From contig NZ_JAQFIP010000001.1 in the NCBI RefSeq assembly GCF_029504735.1, positions 372,001 through 436,000 on the forward strand: 64,000 bases of DNA, given 5' to 3'. Under the pieces are notes generated by a model, which was given only the letters and a program-made list of their open reading frames with translations, had not been told where the DNA came from and made no database searches. This document shows positions 17,431 through 26,587 of the stretch, in pieces. The position numbers and the translations under genes were made by a program. How positions within the stretch are numbered: the first letter of the stretch is position 1; each line of letters opens with the position of its first letter. This stretch comes from Ereboglobus sp. PH5-10 (GTDB lineage: Bacteria; Verrucomicrobiota; Verrucomicrobiia; Opitutales; Opitutaceae).

Positions 17431-17625
17431 TCAGCGCTTCTTTTTGAATACTTCCAGAAGCCAGAAGGCGAGTATCCAAATTGCGGTCACCAATGCCCAT
17501 CGAATACCGACCATCACAAACACTCCAACTGTGCCAAGTTCTCTCGAAACTCCTGCATTGGAAGTCGTGTAGGTGGCCGAAAGGCTATCACGAGCAGAAA
17601 CCAACCGAGGCTTTTTTGCAGCCAT
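17431..17625 (-). CDS. Possible small single-span membrane protein
   Basis: A 64-residue open frame that starts 20 bp after the aminotransferase stop on the same strand. It has a hydrophobic segment (GVFVMVGIRWALVTAIWILA) and ends in a basic KKKR tail. No ribosome site is evident and no family is recognised, so it may be a chance frame. The plausible membrane topology is the only support. Confidence 0.3.
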   Translation of the reverse strand: MAAKKPRLVSARDSLSATYTTSNAGVSRELGTVGVFVMVGIRWALVTAIWILAFWLLEVFKKKR

Positions 17626-17644
17626 GCTGTGGTTTGCGCTTCGT

Positions 17645-19321
17645 TTACGCTTTCACCGCCTTCGCTGCGGCGGCGATTGTCGCCTTCGCCTCCGGGGTGC
17701 GGCGGCAGACCACGCTGAGCATGTGGACGAGTTTTTGCAGCGAATCGCGGCTCGGGTTGCCGAGCAGCGCCGCCTGTATCCAGTTGTGGTTTAGCAAATA
17801 TTGGCTGCGGTAGCTGAGCCAGAAACCGCGCATTTCGAGTTCCTCGCCGAGCTCGGCGGCGGACATTTCCTTGACCGGCAGGATCGTCATGATGCCGGGG
17901 CTGGCGACGTCCTCGGACGCGGCGAGCTGGAAGCCGAGGCCCTGGAGTTGCTCGCGGAGCCATTTGGCGTTGTCGGCGATTTGTTGCATGCGCTCGGGCG
18001 TGGCTTGCTGCACGGCGATGTCGAGCGCGGCGACGAGGTTCGTGGAATGGGTGTGGGGCACGCTTTGGTTTTCGAACCAGTGGCCGAGATCGAGGTAGCC
18101 GGGGAAGCGGTCGGGGTGCGGCTCGGGTTTGTAATTGTGAAACACCATCGCGATGCCGGGGAAGCTGCCGAGGCCCTTGCCGGAGGCGCAGGTGGCGAGA
18201 TGCATGCCGTGGAGATCGACGGGCATGGCGCCGATGGAGCTGATGCAGTCGGCGCAAAGGTGGAGGTTAAGGCGGTCGGCGAGTTTTTTGAGCTCGTCCA
18301 GCGGGTTCATGATGCCGGTGGACGTTTCGTGATGGACAAACCAGATCCAGCCGCCGGCGGGGAGGCGCTCGGCGAGGCGGGTGACCTCGGCCATGTCGAA
18401 GGTGTGCCCCCAGGGGAGCTGGAGCCAGTCGTAGCGGAGGCCGGCGTTGCGGGCGTTGCCGGCGAGGCGTTCGCCGAATTCGCCGTTGGAGAGGATGAGG
18501 CCGGTGGTGCCGAGAAGGGCGAGCTGATTGGCGACAGTGGCGTTGGCGATGGTGCCGGAGCCGAGCATGATCTGGACATCGGCCGCGCCGGTGAGCTTGC
18601 AGAGGCGCGCGCGGATGTCGGCCATGCGGGTGATGAACAGCTTGCTGCGGTGCGAGATGGCGGGGCCGGAGAGCGCCTGGCGGACCTCGGAGGAGGTGGG
18701 GACGGGGCCGGGAAGGAAGTTGAGGACGTGCTGCTCGGGGGCGGGACCCTCGACAAAGGAGCTGCGAAGCACGGTGCTTTTTTCAAGGGTGCGGCCGAAG
18801 TTTTCCAGCGTCAGATACATGGGCTGGTATTGCGCCTGCTCGGAGCCGACGAGGGGGCCGAAGGGAACGAAGCCGAGATGCCGGTAGAGTTTCAACTGGC
18901 GCGTGGTGGCGGAAATGATGCAGATGTCGTAGCCGTTGTGGAGGCAATGGCGCACGGCGTGCTCGAAGAGCTTTGGGAAGACGACGGTTTTGCGCGCGTC
19001 GGGCTCGACGGCGAGCAGGCGCACTTCGCAGGCGGAACGGCCGGTGGGCAGGTATGCGTCGAGATTGGCGAGCTTGCTGTCGATGGAAAAGGGGCGCGTG
19101 CCGCGAATGGCGAGCATTCCCATGAGGCGGCGATCCTGCAGGCAAATGATGTAGGTGTTTTCAGCGTGAAAACGATCCACGAGGCGCTCGTCGGTGTTCG
19201 GGGCGTGCTGGGGAATTTCCTCGACGAAGGTGCGGTAATTGAGGCGGTGGATTTGCTCAATTTCCCAATCTTCGGTCGCGATTTTGTAAATATATTCAGT
19301 TTGGTCGTTTTTGTCGGCCAT
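17645..19321 (-). CDS. GNAT-type N-acyltransferase fused to class V aminotransferase
   Basis: A 558-residue two-domain protein. Residues 1-190 look like the GNAT/autoinducer-synthase-like acyltransferase fold (RTFVEEIPQHAPN, CEVRLLAVEPDARKT, LKLYRHLGFVPFGP). Residues 200-550 are a class V PLP-dependent aminotransferase of the alanine-glyoxylate/phosphonate type: NFLPGPVPTSSEV, MLGSGTIANATVANQLAL, CADCISSIGAMPVD and the PLP-lysine segment ASGKGLGSFPG (Lys about 382). Start chosen at 19321 (MADKNDQTEY); an ATG 60 bp upstream adds a poor leader. PlsY is encoded 133 bp upstream on the same strand, so a link to lipid or acylated amino-acid chemistry is possible. Substrates are unknown. Confidence 0.85.
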   Translation of the reverse strand: MADKNDQTEYIYKIATEDWEIEQIHRLNYRTFVEEIPQHAPNTDERLVDRFHAENTYIICLQDRRLMGMLAIRGTRPFSIDSKLANLDAYLPTGRSACEVRLLAVEPDARKTVVFPKLFEHAVRHCLHNGYDICIISATTRQLKLYRHLGFVPFGPLVGSEQAQYQPMYLTLENFGRTLEKSTVLRSSFVEGPAPEQHVLNFLPGPVPTSSEVRQALSGPAISHRSKLFITRMADIRARLCKLTGAADVQIMLGSGTIANATVANQLALLGTTGLILSNGEFGERLAGNARNAGLRYDWLQLPWGHTFDMAEVTRLAERLPAGGWIWFVHHETSTGIMNPLDELKKLADRLNLHLCADCISSIGAMPVDLHGMHLATCASGKGLGSFPGIAMVFHNYKPEPHPDRFPGYLDLGHWFENQSVPHTHSTNLVAALDIAVQQATPERMQQIADNAKWLREQLQGLGFQLAASEDVASPGIMTILPVKEMSAAELGEELEMRGFWLSYRSQYLLNHNWIQAALLGNPSRDSLQKLVHMLSVVCRRTPEAKATIAAAAKAVKA

Positions 19322-19454
19322 GGTGGTAAGAAAGTGTGGCAATAAAAGGGAAAGTGCGCGGGGTGGAAAGGGGAAAAACAAAGCGCTCTCACCGGGGGGA
19401 TGCGCGTAAAAGTGTTACTGGAAGGACTGCCAACCGTCCCACCCGCCGTTCCGG

Positions 19455-20054
19455 TCACGCTTTTTTTCCAAGCACGGCAAGAATGTTTGCGCGATGGGAA
19501 ATCCAGAGCGTGAGGATCATTGCCGCGCAAATGAGAGTGGAAGCGGGATCACGCCAGAGCCACCAGGCAATCACGGGAAAAAGCGCATGCGTGACGAGCC
19601 ACGAAACCGAAAAGGAGCGGCGGAAAACCGGCTTGAGCGCGAGCGCGAGCACGATGCAAATCGCGGCGGGAATAAAACCCTGCCCGCCCGCCAGCGGACA
19701 CCATGCGCCGTAAAAAGTGGCCACGCCCTTGCCTCCGCGAAAGCCGAGCCAGACCGGCCAGATGTGCCCTGCGACAACGGCGTAGGCCGCGGCGCACCGC
19801 CATGCCGGGGGCGAGTCGGCCATGAAATAACTCGCGGCAAGCGCGACAAGGAAACCCTTGAGTATGTCGATGAGGACAACGGTATAAAAACCGCGCTTGC
19901 CGAGAACGCGACCGGCGTTGGTGGCCCCGGTCGCCCCGCTGCCGATTTCGCGAATGTCGACTCCGCCGCGCTTCCTGGCCAGCCAATACCCGGGCGACAA
20001 CCCACCGATAAGATAGGCTGCGACAATAAACGCGATGTTCGACCAGGCGGGCAT
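19455..20054 (-). CDS. plsY: Glycerol-3-phosphate acyltransferase PlsY
   Basis: An integral membrane enzyme that transfers the acyl group of acyl-phosphate to glycerol-3-phosphate in phospholipid synthesis. It has 199 residues with about five membrane segments. The three family motifs are present: GSGATGATNAGRVLGKRGF, GHIWPVWLGFRGGKGVAT and the C-terminal HRANI. The start at 20054 (MPAWSNIAF) gives the usual PlsY length; ATGs further upstream encode a non-family leader. PlsX is not in the window. Confidence 0.94.
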   Translation of the reverse strand: MPAWSNIAFIVAAYLIGGLSPGYWLARKRGGVDIREIGSGATGATNAGRVLGKRGFYTVVLIDILKGFLVALAASYFMADSPPAWRCAAAYAVVAGHIWPVWLGFRGGKGVATFYGAWCPLAGGQGFIPAAICIVLALALKPVFRRSFSVSWLVTHALFPVIAWWLWRDPASTLICAAMILTLWISHRANILAVLGKKA

Positions 20055-20194
20055 GACGGCGGTTAGGATGTTTTCAGTATGCAAAAAAATTAGGACGCGG
20101 AAGGCGCGTCCCGCAAGCACACACATGCGCGCCATGCCATCCGGCAAATTTATTTGGCGTTGCGAATTATCCAAAATCAAAACACTTCACCGCG

Positions 20195-21352
20195 ATGGCG
20201 AATCGCATCATGAACACGATCAAACGCACGCTCCCCATGGTATTCATTCCCGCAGCAGTCCTGGCCCTTGCCTCCCAACCCGACGCCCTGGGCGCGCCCG
20301 AAATCAATCCCGATTCGTCGGCCACGTTTCGCCTCCGCGCGCCCGACGCGCGCACGGTCGAGCTGCGCTGCGAAGGCATTCCCTATACCGCGCTCGCCAA
20401 GGGCGACGACGGCGTGTGGACATTCACAACCGCGCCCCTCGCGCCCGACATTTACGCCTACTCCCTTCTCGTCGATGGCGTGCGGATTACCGACCCCGCA
20501 AATCCGCACCTTAAATACAACCTCATAAACAACTCCAGCGAGCTCATCGTGCCGAGCCCCGCCGGCGCGCCCCCGAAGGCATGGGAGCGCACCGACGCGC
20601 CGCGAGGCGCGCTGCACCGCCACTCCTTCAAGACCAAGGTCTCCGGCGACGACCGGGACTTCATCGTTTACACCCCGCCCGGCTACGATCCCGCCGACGC
20701 CTCCGCGCGTTATCCCGTTTTGTATTTGCTGCACGGATACAGCGACGACGCCACCGCATGGACAACCGCGGGCCGCGCCGACATCATTCTCGACAACCTC
20801 ATCGCAGCCGGAAAAGCGCGCCCCATGATCGTCGTCATGCCGCTCGGCTACGGCACGATGGAAGTCGTCCGCGCCGGCTGGCAGGGCATGCGCGCCAAGC
20901 CCGGCCTGTGGGAGCAAAACATCCGCGACTTCACGCCGATCCTTCTCGACGAGGTGCTTCCGCGTGTCGAGGCCGCCTACTGCGTGTCGACCGCGCGCGA
21001 GGATCGCGCCATCGCCGGCCTCTCAATGGGCGGCGCCGAGTCGCTCAACATCGGCCTTAACCATATCGACAAATTCGCATGGATAGGCGCATTCAGCTCC
21101 GGCGGCCTGCCCGGGGATCTCGACGCGGCGTATCCACATTTCAACAGCACCACCGCGAAACAAATTCGCCTTCTCTGGATCGCCTGCGGCAACACGGACC
21201 AACTCCTCACCGCAAACGACCAGGCCGTGAGCTGGCTGAAAGACAAGGCGCCCGACGCCCCGCTCTATTACGTCGTCACCGACCTCGGCCACACCTTCCG
21301 CAACTGGCGCCGCTACCTCGCCGAGTTCGCGCCGATGCTCTTCAAGAAATGA
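20195..21352 (+). CDS. Secreted esterase of the feruloyl/enterochelin-esterase type with N-terminal E-set domain
   Basis: A 385-residue protein with an N-terminal signal (TLPMVFIPAAVLALASQPDA), an immunoglobulin-like/CBM48-type domain (residues ~38-135, SATFRLRAPDARTVELRCEG) and an alpha/beta-hydrolase domain of the esterase-D/CE1 kind. YPVLYLLHGYSDD marks the oxyanion region, GLSMGGAES holds the nucleophilic Ser and GHTFRNWRRYL the catalytic His. Such enzymes often release feruloyl or acetyl groups from plant polysaccharides. Its stop overlaps a possible start of the DUF1573 gene by 4 bp. An internal Met at codon 6 is an alternative start. Confidence 0.88.
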   Translation: MANRIMNTIKRTLPMVFIPAAVLALASQPDALGAPEINPDSSATFRLRAPDARTVELRCEGIPYTALAKGDDGVWTFTTAPLAPDIYAYSLLVDGVRITDPANPHLKYNLINNSSELIVPSPAGAPPKAWERTDAPRGALHRHSFKTKVSGDDRDFIVYTPPGYDPADASARYPVLYLLHGYSDDATAWTTAGRADIILDNLIAAGKARPMIVVMPLGYGTMEVVRAGWQGMRAKPGLWEQNIRDFTPILLDEVLPRVEAAYCVSTAREDRAIAGLSMGGAESLNIGLNHIDKFAWIGAFSSGGLPGDLDAAYPHFNSTTAKQIRLLWIACGNTDQLLTANDQAVSWLKDKAPDAPLYYVVTDLGHTFRNWRRYLAEFAPMLFKK

Positions 21353-22119
21353 AAAAGGTTTTTTTATCAACGCCCGGCCAAGGTGGCACAGACATTCCTG
21401 CCTGTGCGGGAATGGACGCGCGAGCCACGGCACGGACACGGACAAGAATGTCCGCGCCACCCTGGCAACGAAACATCGGTGTCCGCTTGTGCGTCGCCAT
21501 GTTTTTCCTGCTCCCCGCGCTCCGCGCCATCGACTGGGAACGCACCGAAATCGAGCAGCGCGCCGAAATCGGCGAGACGCTCCCGCCCTATGAATTCACC
21601 TTCAAAAATTCAGGAACGACGCCCGTCAGCATCACAAACGCCCGCGCCGGTTGCGGCTGCCTCGCGCCCGTGATCGACAGGGAAACACTCGCGCCCGGCG
21701 AAACGGGCAAGGTGCTCGTCAAGTTTGACCGCACCGGACTCGTCGGTGAAGTCGCGCGCACTATCACGATCACGACCGACGAATCGCGCAACAACACCTA
21801 CGAACTCACGCTCCGCGCCAACCTGCCCGAACCGCTTACCATCGCGCCGCGACTCGTTTTTTGGAAAAGCGAAAATCCCGCCTCCACAAAATCCATCGAC
21901 ATAAAAATCAACTTCGCCACGCCCGTTGAAATCACGGGCGCGACATGCAACCGCGACAACTTCGACCTCGCGCTTGTCGCGCTCGAACCCGGACGCCACT
22001 ACCGGCTCGACGTCACGCCGCGAGACATCGCCACGCCGCGCCTCGCCGTCATCACCCTGAAAACCGCCGCGCCGCTTCCCGCCGGAACGACGCTCACCGC
22101 CTATGCGCAAGTCCGCTAA
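21349..22119 (+). CDS. DUF1573 domain protein (exported)
   Basis: The DUF1573 signature is clear: LPPYEFTFKNSGTTPVSI followed by ARAGCGCLAP, then a second immunoglobulin-like half. An export signal precedes it (VRLCVAMFFLLPALRA). Two starts are possible: ATG at 21349, overlapping the esterase stop as ATGA, or ATG at 21448. The DNA between them is an inverted-repeat element (21377-21466), so the longer form would carry a peptide derived from the repeat in front of the signal sequence. DUF1573 proteins are periplasmic and of unknown role. Rhodanese and MauE/DoxX genes follow in the same direction. Confidence 0.85.
   Translation: MKKVFLSTPGQGGTDIPACAGMDARATARTRTRMSAPPWQRNIGVRLCVAMFFLLPALRAIDWERTEIEQRAEIGETLPPYEFTFKNSGTTPVSITNARAGCGCLAPVIDRETLAPGETGKVLVKFDRTGLVGEVARTITITTDESRNNTYELTLRANLPEPLTIAPRLVFWKSENPASTKSIDIKINFATPVEITGATCNRDNFDLALVALEPGRHYRLDVTPRDIATPRLAVITLKTAAPLPAGTTLTAYAQVR
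21377..21466. repeat. Inverted-repeat element at the start of the DUF1573 gene
   Basis: Arms 21377-21406 and 21437-21466 are about 30 bp and match in roughly 24 positions when one is reverse-complemented (GCCA-GGTGGC-C-GACATTC pattern). The element stays open in the DUF1573 frame. Confidence 0.75.
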
Positions 22120-22180
22120 AAATCAATTTGGCAGGACTGGGCATCGGCTCAGATGGAGGCTTCGCCCCACCCCATAGCTG

Positions 22181-22618
22181 ATGCGTCCGCTCCTCCGCCA
22201 AGCCCTCATTCTCCTCGTGCTCGCCGCCATTCCGGCGCTGATTTCGGGGTTCATGCACCGCGAGCTTTTTGACGACCCGCCGCTCGCCGGCGACGAAACC
22301 ACGTGGGCGCAAGTTTACGCATGGCAGCGCGAGGCCGGCACGGCGACATCGCAGCCTCGCATTCTTCTCATCGACGCGCGCCCCTCGGAATCCCACGCGG
22401 CCTCGCACGCACCCGGAGCGCTGCCGCTCAACCCGGCGCATTGGGAGCAACAGCTCCCCGCAATCATCGAGGAGCTCGGACGCGCCGCCGAAACGCGCGT
22501 TGTTGTTTATTGCGACGACGCGCTCTGCGACACCAGCCGCACCGTGGCCGAACGCATCCGGCGCGAACTCGCGCTCACAAACGTGTTTGTCCTGAAGGGA
22601 GGCTGGCGCGCGCGATGA
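22181..22618 (+). CDS. Membrane-anchored rhodanese-like protein
   Basis: A 145-residue protein. An N-terminal hydrophobic anchor or signal (QALILLVLAAIPALISGF) is followed by a rhodanese domain with LLIDARPSESHAASHAPGA and the active-site loop VVVYCDDALCDTSRTVAE. The first Cys of this loop is in the usual catalytic position. Such proteins handle sulfane sulfur or act as redox relays. Its stop overlaps the start of the MauE/DoxX-like gene as ATGA, so the two are coupled, and the DUF1573 gene lies 61 bp upstream. The trio suggests a periplasmic sulfur or thiol function. Confidence 0.85.
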   Translation: MRPLLRQALILLVLAAIPALISGFMHRELFDDPPLAGDETTWAQVYAWQREAGTATSQPRILLIDARPSESHAASHAPGALPLNPAHWEQQLPAIIEELGRAAETRVVVYCDDALCDTSRTVAERIRRELALTNVFVLKGGWRAR

Positions 22619-23088
22619 ACAACAACAATCCCACCCCCGCCGGCATTGCAAACACGGTGCCCGCGCGCATCACCGCCTCGATCACGCTTCTCATCATCGC
22701 GGGCGTTTTTCTTTACGCGGGCGTGTCGAAAGTCGGCGATCCCGCCGCCTTCGCTCACGCCATCGAACTGTATCGCGTCGTGCCGCGCACGCTCGCCGTC
22801 ATCACGGCGCTCTGGCTGCCGTGGATCGAGATCGGCTGCGCGTGCGCGATTTTCATTCGCGGCTTGCGCGGCGGCGCGCTCGCGATCCTCACCGCGTGCA
22901 GCGTCGTCTTCACCGCGATGATTGTCAGCGCCCTGGCGCGCGGCCTCGATATTTCCTGCGGCTGTTTTGGCGATGGCGACACCGGGCGCGCCGCGCTGCT
23001 CGTCAGCCTAGTGCGCGCCGCGATTCTGGCCTTTGTTTGCGGAGCAATGTTTCTCCGCCATGCGGCACAGACGGCCAAATCCGTGTAG
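22615..23088 (+). CDS. MauE/DoxX-family redox-associated membrane protein
   Basis: A 157-residue protein with four predicted membrane helices. Family landmarks are FLYAGVSKVGDPAAFAHAIE in the first helix region, IELYRVVP, and a CGCFGD motif (DISCGCFGDGDTG) between helices 3 and 4. MauE/DoxX proteins support disulfide or tryptophylquinone maturation in the periplasm. The start is the ATG that overlaps the rhodanese stop; longer frames upstream read through the rhodanese gene in another phase and are not real. Confidence 0.85.
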   Translation: MNNNNPTPAGIANTVPARITASITLLIIAGVFLYAGVSKVGDPAAFAHAIELYRVVPRTLAVITALWLPWIEIGCACAIFIRGLRGGALAILTACSVVFTAMIVSALARGLDISCGCFGDGDTGRAALLVSLVRAAILAFVCGAMFLRHAAQTAKSV

Positions 23089-23118
23089 AGTTTTAGGTAG
23101 GGCGTTTTTTTCGCCGAG

Positions 23119-23961
23119 CTACGGGAGCCAGGGGAATTTGCGGGCGTCGGGTTTGCGCTTTTCGCGCTGGGCGCTGTGAAACTCCTTGGCCTCGTCGGTC
23201 ATGTAGTAGAGCAGCGTGGCGTTGCCGGCGAGCTCCTGGATTCCGCTCTGGCCGTCCACGTCGGCATTGAACGCGCTCTTGAGGCAGCGGATGGCGAGCG
23301 GACTGTGCGTGAGGATTTCACGCGCCCACTTCACGCCCTCGGCCTCGAGTTGCGCGACGGGAACGACCGCGTTGACAAGGCCCATGTCGAGCGCCTGCGC
23401 CGCGGTGTATTGACGGCAAAGATACCAGATTTCGCGCGCCTTTTTCTGGCCGACGATGCGCGCCAGATAACTCGATCCGAAGCCGCCGTCGAAACTGCCC
23501 ATCTTCGGGCCGACTTGGGAAAAGACGCCGTTGTCCGCCGCGATGGTGAGGTCGCACACGAGGTGCAGGACGTGACCGCCGCCGACGGCGTAACCGGCAA
23601 CAAGCGCGATGACGACCTTGGGCATCGAGCGAATGAGTTTTTGCAGGTCGAGCACGTTGAGGCGCGGCACGCCGTCGTCGCCCACGTAGCCGGCGTGGCC
23701 GCGCACACTTTGGTCGCCGCCCGCGCAAAACGCGTATTTGCCGTCGGTGTGCGGCCCTGCGCCGGTGAGGAGCACCACGCCAATTGACTGGTCCTCGCGC
23801 GCGTCGGCGAAGGCGTCATACATTTCAAACACCGTTTGAGGCCGAAAGGCGTTTCGCTTTTCGGGGCGGTTGATCGTGATTTTCGCAATGCCATCAGCCT
23901 TGTGATAAAGGATGTCGGCATAATTTTTAACGGGTTTCCAAGTGATATCGGCGGTGCTCAT
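23119..23961 (-). CDS. menB: 1,4-dihydroxy-2-naphthoyl-CoA synthase
   Basis: A crotonase-fold enzyme that cyclises o-succinylbenzoyl-CoA in menaquinone synthesis. The 280-residue protein has [19 protein letters not shown], the [19 protein letters not shown] segment diagnostic for Men[21 protein letters not shown], and the C-terminal EGVKWAREI and [20 protein letters not shown]. Start chosen at 23961 ([11 protein letters not shown]). No other men gene is nearby, but the MenB-specific features make the call firm. It implies menaquinone, in line with anaerobic respiration of fumarate and the propionate pathway. Confidence 0.95.
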   Translation of the reverse strand: MSTADITWKPVKNYADILYHKADGIAKITINRPEKRNAFRPQTVFEMYDAFADAREDQSIGVVLLTGAGPHTDGKYAFCAGGDQSVRGHAGYVGDDGVPRLNVLDLQKLIRSMPKVVIALVAGYAVGGGHVLHLVCDLTIAADNGVFSQVGPKMGSFDGGFGSSYLARIVGQKKAREIWYLCRQYTAAQALDMGLVNAVVPVAQLEAEGVKWAREILTHSPLAIRCLKSAFNADVDGQSGIQELAGNATLLYYMTDEAKEFHSAQREKRKPDARKFPWLP

Positions 23962-24026
23962 TTGTATGGGAAAAAAAGAATAATGAAGCGCACAATGCAG
24001 TCCGAGGCGCGGCGCGTCAAATCCGC

Positions 24027-25271
24027 TCACCGCACCAGCGAGATGCCAAAGCGGATTGTGTCGGTGCGTTTGTCGTAGTTGAGCAGGCTTTCGCCGTAGC
24101 CGTTCCAGTATTGAATCATGAAGTAGCCGGCGAAGTTTTTGAAAACGGCATCCAGCGGATAAGTGAGATCGACCTGCACCGCGCCCTTTTTGAGGCGCTG
24201 CCCGGCGCGCATGTGAACGACCAGGTTGACGCTGTCGTTCTTGCCGAGAGTGACGGTGAGGTCACCGTAACCGCGATAATCGTCGAGATCGGGATTGTCG
24301 CTCATGTCGCCGATGTATCCCCATATTCTCGGCATCAGGATCATCCGCCATCCGTCGAGGTTGCCAAAGGACACAAGCGCGCGCGCCGACACCTTGTTCA
24401 TGCTGCGGGAAGCGTCGCCGTCGCGGCCGTTGGATTCGTGCCCAATCCCCGCCTGCCAGCCGAGCCAGTTAAAACCGCCGCCCTTTGTTTTTTCGGCGGG
24501 CATCATGTAGGCGCAAAACAACTCGGGCATGTAGCTCGTGTCGTAAAAGGGCGAGGAGTCGCCCTCGATGTCCCAAAGCGAGCGCTGCGTGTATGCAAAG
24601 CTCAGCCCCTTGAGCACGGGAAACTTTCGCGCCAGATAACCCTCGTCGGCGAGTATCCGATACATGAAGCTGAATTGAAATTTCGCGGCGGGATCATCGG
24701 GGCCGTAAATGAAATAAACCGGCTCGTAGGTGGAGAAGTTCTCAAGGAAACTGCGCTTGATTTTTTTGACCACGGGCGGCGGCTGCAGGCTGTCGAGCGG
24801 CGCGGTGTCGGCGGCATCGGAGGCCTGCGCGGAGGCGGGTTTTATTTCGATGGCCGCGCGCACGGACGGCGGCTCGCGCAACGTCAATATCCCCCCGCCA
24901 ACCGCGCCATTGGGAAGCGCGAGTGTGTAAGTGCAGGAGACAAATCCGCGCGTGGTGATGCGCTCGACACCGCGAACATCCTTCGGGTGAATCTGGAGCG
25001 CGACAGGAATGGGAGCGCCCTTAGCGACGGACAATTCGCCCTTGAGCGACGCAGGCGCCTCAAAATCCACCGAGTAATCGGCGGTATTAAGCGCAACCAG
25101 ATTGACGGTAATCGTATCGCCGGCACCCACGGCCCCGGACGGCGCGAGCAGGCTGAACACGATGGGCGACGGCTCATCAAGGGCGGGCGTGTTCGCCAGC
25201 ACATCCGCGACGGCAGCAAACGCGATGCAGGACAACGCGAGCAGTTTGGCGATTTGGGTGGCGATTTTCAT
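24027..25271 (-). CDS. pldA: Outer-membrane phospholipase A
   Basis: A 414-residue protein starting [11 protein letters not shown] with a signal peptide, then an N-terminal ~130-residue extension of immunoglobulin-like character, and a C-terminal beta-barrel typical of PldA. The active-site segment [12 protein letters not shown] supplies the His and Ser of the catalytic site, and the final strand ([11 protein letters not shown]) completes the barrel. PldA hydrolyses phospholipids that reach the outer leaflet. The upstream open frame to 25802 runs over lgt on the other strand and is not part of the gene. Its start region is divergent from lgt (127 bp). Confidence 0.9.
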   Translation of the reverse strand: MKIATQIAKLLALSCIAFAAVADVLANTPALDEPSPIVFSLLAPSGAVGAGDTITVNLVALNTADYSVDFEAPASLKGELSVAKGAPIPVALQIHPKDVRGVERITTRGFVSCTYTLALPNGAVGGGILTLREPPSVRAAIEIKPASAQASDAADTAPLDSLQPPPVVKKIKRSFLENFSTYEPVYFIYGPDDPAAKFQFSFMYRILADEGYLARKFPVLKGLSFAYTQRSLWDIEGDSSPFYDTSYMPELFCAYMMPAEKTKGGGFNWLGWQAGIGHESNGRDGDASRSMNKVSARALVSFGNLDGWRMILMPRIWGYIGDMSDNPDLDDYRGYGDLTVTLGKNDSVNLVVHMRAGQRLKKGAVQVDLTYPLDAVFKNFAGYFMIQYWNGYGESLLNYDKRTDTIRFGISLVR

Positions 25272-25397
25272 TTGGTTAACGGAATGCGCCGCCCCGCCCG
25301 CGGGCAAGCCTTTGTCCGGGCGTCGTGTTATTTTTAGCATGTTTTTGGTGGGGCGAAATTTCCCTGCTTGATTTATTGGCGGGCACTTTGTGCTCTC

Positions 25398-26258
25398 ATG
25401 AAAACACCCATGCACCTGCTGCTCGCCAAAATCTGGATACACAAACCGCACCACTATATTTTTGAAATCGCGGATGGAATCGGCCTGCGCTGGTATGGGC
25501 TGGCATATGTGCTCGGGTTTCTCGGCGGCGCGTGGCTGCTCGCCCGCTACGCAAAGGCAACCCCTCCCCGCTCGCTGCTGCCCGCGGAAAAAGTCTGGGA
25601 CTTGATCATCGCGCTGGTGCTCGGCGTGTTCATCGGCGCGCGCTTGGGCTATTTCATTTTCTACCGTCCGGGCGACTTGGTGCAAAATCCGCTCGTGTTT
25701 TTCCGGGTGTGGGAGGGCGGCATGGCGAGCCACGGCGGATTTATCGGAGTCGTTCTCGCGCTCGCGTGGTTTGCGCGGCGCAACAAAATCCCATTCCTGC
25801 ACATCGGCGACCTGGTGGCCACGATCGCATCGCTCGGCCTGATGCTCGGGCGCATCGCCAATTACCTCAACGGCGAGCTTTGGGGCAAATTAACCGACGG
25901 CACATGGGGCGTGATTTTTGCCGCCACCGACGGCGGCCCGCATCCGCGCCACCCGTCGCAACTTTACGAGGCCGCGCTGGAGGGCGCGCTGTTGCTCGCG
26001 TTTGTGCAATGGCGGTTCTGGCGCACCGATGTCGCGCGCAAACAGCCGGGGCGGCTCGGGGGCGAATTTCTCGCGCTGTATGCGGTGGCGCGCTGTGTCT
26101 GCGAATATTTCCGCGAACCCGACGCCGCGCTGATTTGGGGGTTGAGCCGCGGCACGTTTTATTCGGTCTTCCTGTTCGCCGCCGGACTGGCGCTGGTTGT
26201 CTACGCGACTCGCAAGGCAAAAGAAGTCCCGGCAAAAAAAAGACCCCAAAAACCGTAA
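25398..26258 (+). CDS. lgt: Phosphatidylglycerol-prolipoprotein diacylglyceryl transferase
   Basis: This membrane enzyme attaches diacylglycerol to the lipobox Cys of prolipoproteins. The 286-residue protein has about seven membrane segments. IGARLGYFIFY, GGMASHGGF and the Lgt signature GRIANYLNGELWG are all present, as is HPSQLYEAALEG. Start chosen at 25398 (MKTPMHLLLAK); an ATG 30 bp upstream is less likely. Substrate lipoproteins in this window include the aspartyl protease-PDZ protein and possibly the second WD40 protein. Confidence 0.95.
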   Translation: MKTPMHLLLAKIWIHKPHHYIFEIADGIGLRWYGLAYVLGFLGGAWLLARYAKATPPRSLLPAEKVWDLIIALVLGVFIGARLGYFIFYRPGDLVQNPLVFFRVWEGGMASHGGFIGVVLALAWFARRNKIPFLHIGDLVATIASLGLMLGRIANYLNGELWGKLTDGTWGVIFAATDGGPHPRHPSQLYEAALEGALLLAFVQWRFWRTDVARKQPGRLGGEFLALYAVARCVCEYFREPDAALIWGLSRGTFYSVFLFAAGLALVVYATRKAKEVPAKKRPQKP

Positions 26259-26270
26259 AAGTTTTTGAGG
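26233..26270 (-). terminator. Terminator of tRNA-Phe (overlaps the lgt 3' end)
   Basis: On the minus strand a stem CCTCAAAAAC / GTTTTTGGGG with one mismatch and a 7-nt loop is followed by a TC and a T-run, starting 8 bp past the tRNA. Confidence 0.6.
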
Positions 26271-26277
26271 CTGAAAG

Positions 26278-26353
<76 letters not shown>

Positions 26354-26587
26354 ATTGCGCTTCCCGAAGGAAGAAGGGTGAACGGAAGCAAAAAATAACG
26401 AAGCCTCAAGACCAAAGTTGCCAATATCGCAAATTTGGGCGCGATTGAGACTGTCGGCGGAGACGCGCGCGCCGGCGCCGCACCCCGGTTTTCAGCGACG
26501 GGAACCAACATTTTTCACTTTCTCTTGCGCTGCCCACGCCCCGTGTCATCCTGCGGGGAAATTGTTATTTTGTCCCGGCTCCTCCCC

